NCBI RefSeq assembly: GCF_030056575.1
Contig: NZ_JASHHX010000006.1
Location: 124,001-188,000 of the forward strand
Length of the DNA stretch: 64,000 bases
Source: Rhodoblastus sp. 17X3
Lineage (GTDB): Bacteria > Pseudomonadota > Alphaproteobacteria > Rhizobiales > Beijerinckiaceae
Reading direction: 5' to 3'
Part shown: positions 62,990-64,000 of the stretch, piece after piece
Position numbering within the stretch: position 1 is the stretch's first letter
How the letters are laid out: every line of letters starts with the position of its first letter
Translations under genes and position numbers: made by a program
The notes under the pieces: model-generated
Seen by the model: only the letters and a program-made list of their open reading frames with translations
What the model was told of the DNA's origin: nothing
The model's database searches: none

Positions 62990-64000
62990 ATGACCGATCG
63001 CATTCTTGAATTCCTCCGCACCCGCCGTGAGGCCGGCCAGGATTCCGCGCCTTGCGTCGTCGTCGATCTCGACGTCGTGCGCGACAACTACGCCGCTTTC
63101 GCCAAGGCGTTGCCCGACACCCGCGTATTCTATGCCGTCAAGGCCAATCCGGCGCCGGAAGTTCTGGCGGCGCTGGCCGCGCTCGGCTCCTGCTTCGACT
63201 GCGCCTCCGTGGTCGAGATCGAGCAGGCGCTCGCCGCCGGCGCGAGCCCGGACCGCATCTCCTTCGGCAATACGATCAAGAAGGAGCGCGACATTCTTCG
63301 CGCTTTCGAACTCGGCGTGCGCCTGTTCGCCGTGGATTGCGAAGCCGAGGTCGAGAAACTCGCGCGCGCCGCGCCGGGCGCAAAAGTGTTCTGCCGCATG
63401 CTCTGCGACGGGATCGGCGCCGAATGGCCGCTGTCGCGCAAGTTCGGCTGCGCGCCAGCCATGGCGCCGCGCGTGCTCGAACTGGCGCATAGCCTGGGGC
63501 TGGAGGCCTATGGCCTGTCCTTCCATGTCGGCTCGCAGCAACGCAATCCGCGCATGTGGAACGCCGCTCTGAAGAGCGCGGCTGGCGTCTTCCGGGAACT
63601 GGCCGAACGGGGAATCAATCTCCAGATGGTCAATCTCGGCGGCGGCTTCCCGACCCGCTATCTCAAGCGGGTGTCGCCCGTGCGCGCTTATGGCGACGCC
63701 ATCTTCACGGCGCTGCGACGCCATTTCGGCAACCAGATCCCGGAGACGATCATCGAGCCGGGTCGCGGCATGGTCGGCAACGCCGGCATGATCGAGGCGG
63801 AAGTCGTGCTGATTTCGAAGAAGTCGGACGACGACGAGGTGAAGTGGGTCTATCTCGACATCGGAAAGTTCAACGGGCTCGCCGAAACCATGGACGAGAT
63901 GATCCGCTATCCGATCCGCACCGAATATGATTCGGACCCGCGAGAGCCGTGCGTGCTGGCCGGCCCGACCTGCGATTCGGTCGACGTGCTCTATGAAAAG
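62990..64000 (+). CDS. Ornithine/lysine decarboxylase, alanine-racemase fold (cut by window edge)
   Basis: The first 337 residues of a PLP-dependent group IV decarboxylase that makes putrescine from ornithine (some also use lysine). The PLP lysine is in FYAVKANPAPEVL, followed by SFGNTIKKERDI, SFHVGSQQRNPRMW, VNLGGGFPTRYLKRV, ETIIEPGRGMVGNAG and the catalytic cysteine word GPTCDSVDVLYE just before the window ends. The family's usual length is about 375-390 residues, so about 40-50 residues are missing outside the window. GGGA precedes the ATG. It lies behind a long structured leader that probably controls it by polyamine or ornithine level. Confidence 0.94.
   Translation, partial: MTDRILEFLRTRREAGQDSAPCVVVDLDVVRDNYAAFAKALPDTRVFYAVKANPAPEVLAALAALGSCFDCASVVEIEQALAAGASPDRISFGNTIKKERDILRAFELGVRLFAVDCEAEVEKLARAAPGAKVFCRMLCDGIGAEWPLSRKFGCAPAMAPRVLELAHSLGLEAYGLSFHVGSQQRNPRMWNAALKSAAGVFRELAERGINLQMVNLGGGFPTRYLKRVSPVRAYGDAIFTALRRHFGNQIPETIIEPGRGMVGNAGMIEAEVVLISKKSDDDEVKWVYLDIGKFNGLAETMDEMIRYPIRTEYDSDPREPCVLAGPTCDSVDVLYEK

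Noticed and set aside
62513-63724. A long minus-strand frame opposite the ornithine decarboxylase
   Set aside because: No family motif; the plus-strand frame carries the complete PLP and catalytic signatures. It also contains part of the leader, so it would block the leader reading.

Overview
The window is about 64 kb of GC-rich (roughly two-thirds G+C by eye), densely coded chromosomal DNA from an alphaproteobacterium, most likely of the order Hyphomicrobiales (Rhizobiales). The placement rests on gene order and family types: pckA next to chvI-chvG-hprK-manX-ptsH, lptCAB-rpoN-hpf-ptsN, a DivL-type kinase with tyrosine at the phospho-acceptor site, addBA, an FtrABCD-type iron importer under an Irr-like box, and an ornithine decarboxylase with a long leader. 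The genus cannot be fixed from the sequence alone. I saw no phage genes, insertion sequences, CRISPR array or rRNA.

Layout. 1-5.7 kb is a surface polysaccharide segment: an epimerase cut by the window edge, a Wzx-type flippase, a Wzz/tyrosine-kinase-like protein with a ruined P-loop, and a FemAB/CelD-like acetyltransferase. 5.8-13.8 kb holds a small unknown gene, pckA, a HugZ-like protein, then chvI-chvG and the regulatory (non-transporting) PTS genes hprK-manX-ptsH, followed by a class A beta-lactamase. 13.8-19.3 kb is mixed housekeeping: pgi, uup, arsC and an O-antigen ligase-like protein. 19.4-27.1 kb is arfB, rnd, lptC-lptA-lptB, rpoN, hpf, ptsN and an EI24 membrane protein. 27.2-30.7 kb, on the minus strand, carries an NDUFA9-like reductase and a tightly coupled ACP / ketosynthase / two-hotdog cluster of unknown product.

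30.9-44.8 kb is a truncated globin, ahcY with a readable promoter and operator, and a translationally coupled run divL, tsaE-amgK fusion, murU, a small monooxygenase-like gene, addB and addA (cell-cycle signalling, tRNA modification, peptidoglycan recycling, recombination). 44.8-48.0 kb is a complete ftrABCD-like iron import operon behind an ICE/Irr-type box. A bidirectional terminator and tRNA-Leu(CAG) follow, then SulP and Ca2+/H+ exchanger genes, a phosphotransacylase coupled to an orphan TAXI binding protein, an unknown CxxC protein, an RND efflux pair, a DUF1269 protein, an outer-membrane-type protein, cytidine deaminase, a Tat-exported OpgG/OpgD protein, and finally an ornithine decarboxylase running off the end behind a roughly 470-base structured leader that may contain an arginine-rich leader peptide.

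The strongest leads for new biology are the ornithine decarboxylase leader with its small ORF, the Irr-box/ftrABCD operon, the compact acyl cluster with a split dehydratase, the pseudo-kinase polysaccharide co-polymerase, the orphan TAXI/phosphotransacylase pair, and a two-copy intergenic repeat with paired palindromes. No system here is clearly without precedent. All family names come from reading motifs, not from database searches.
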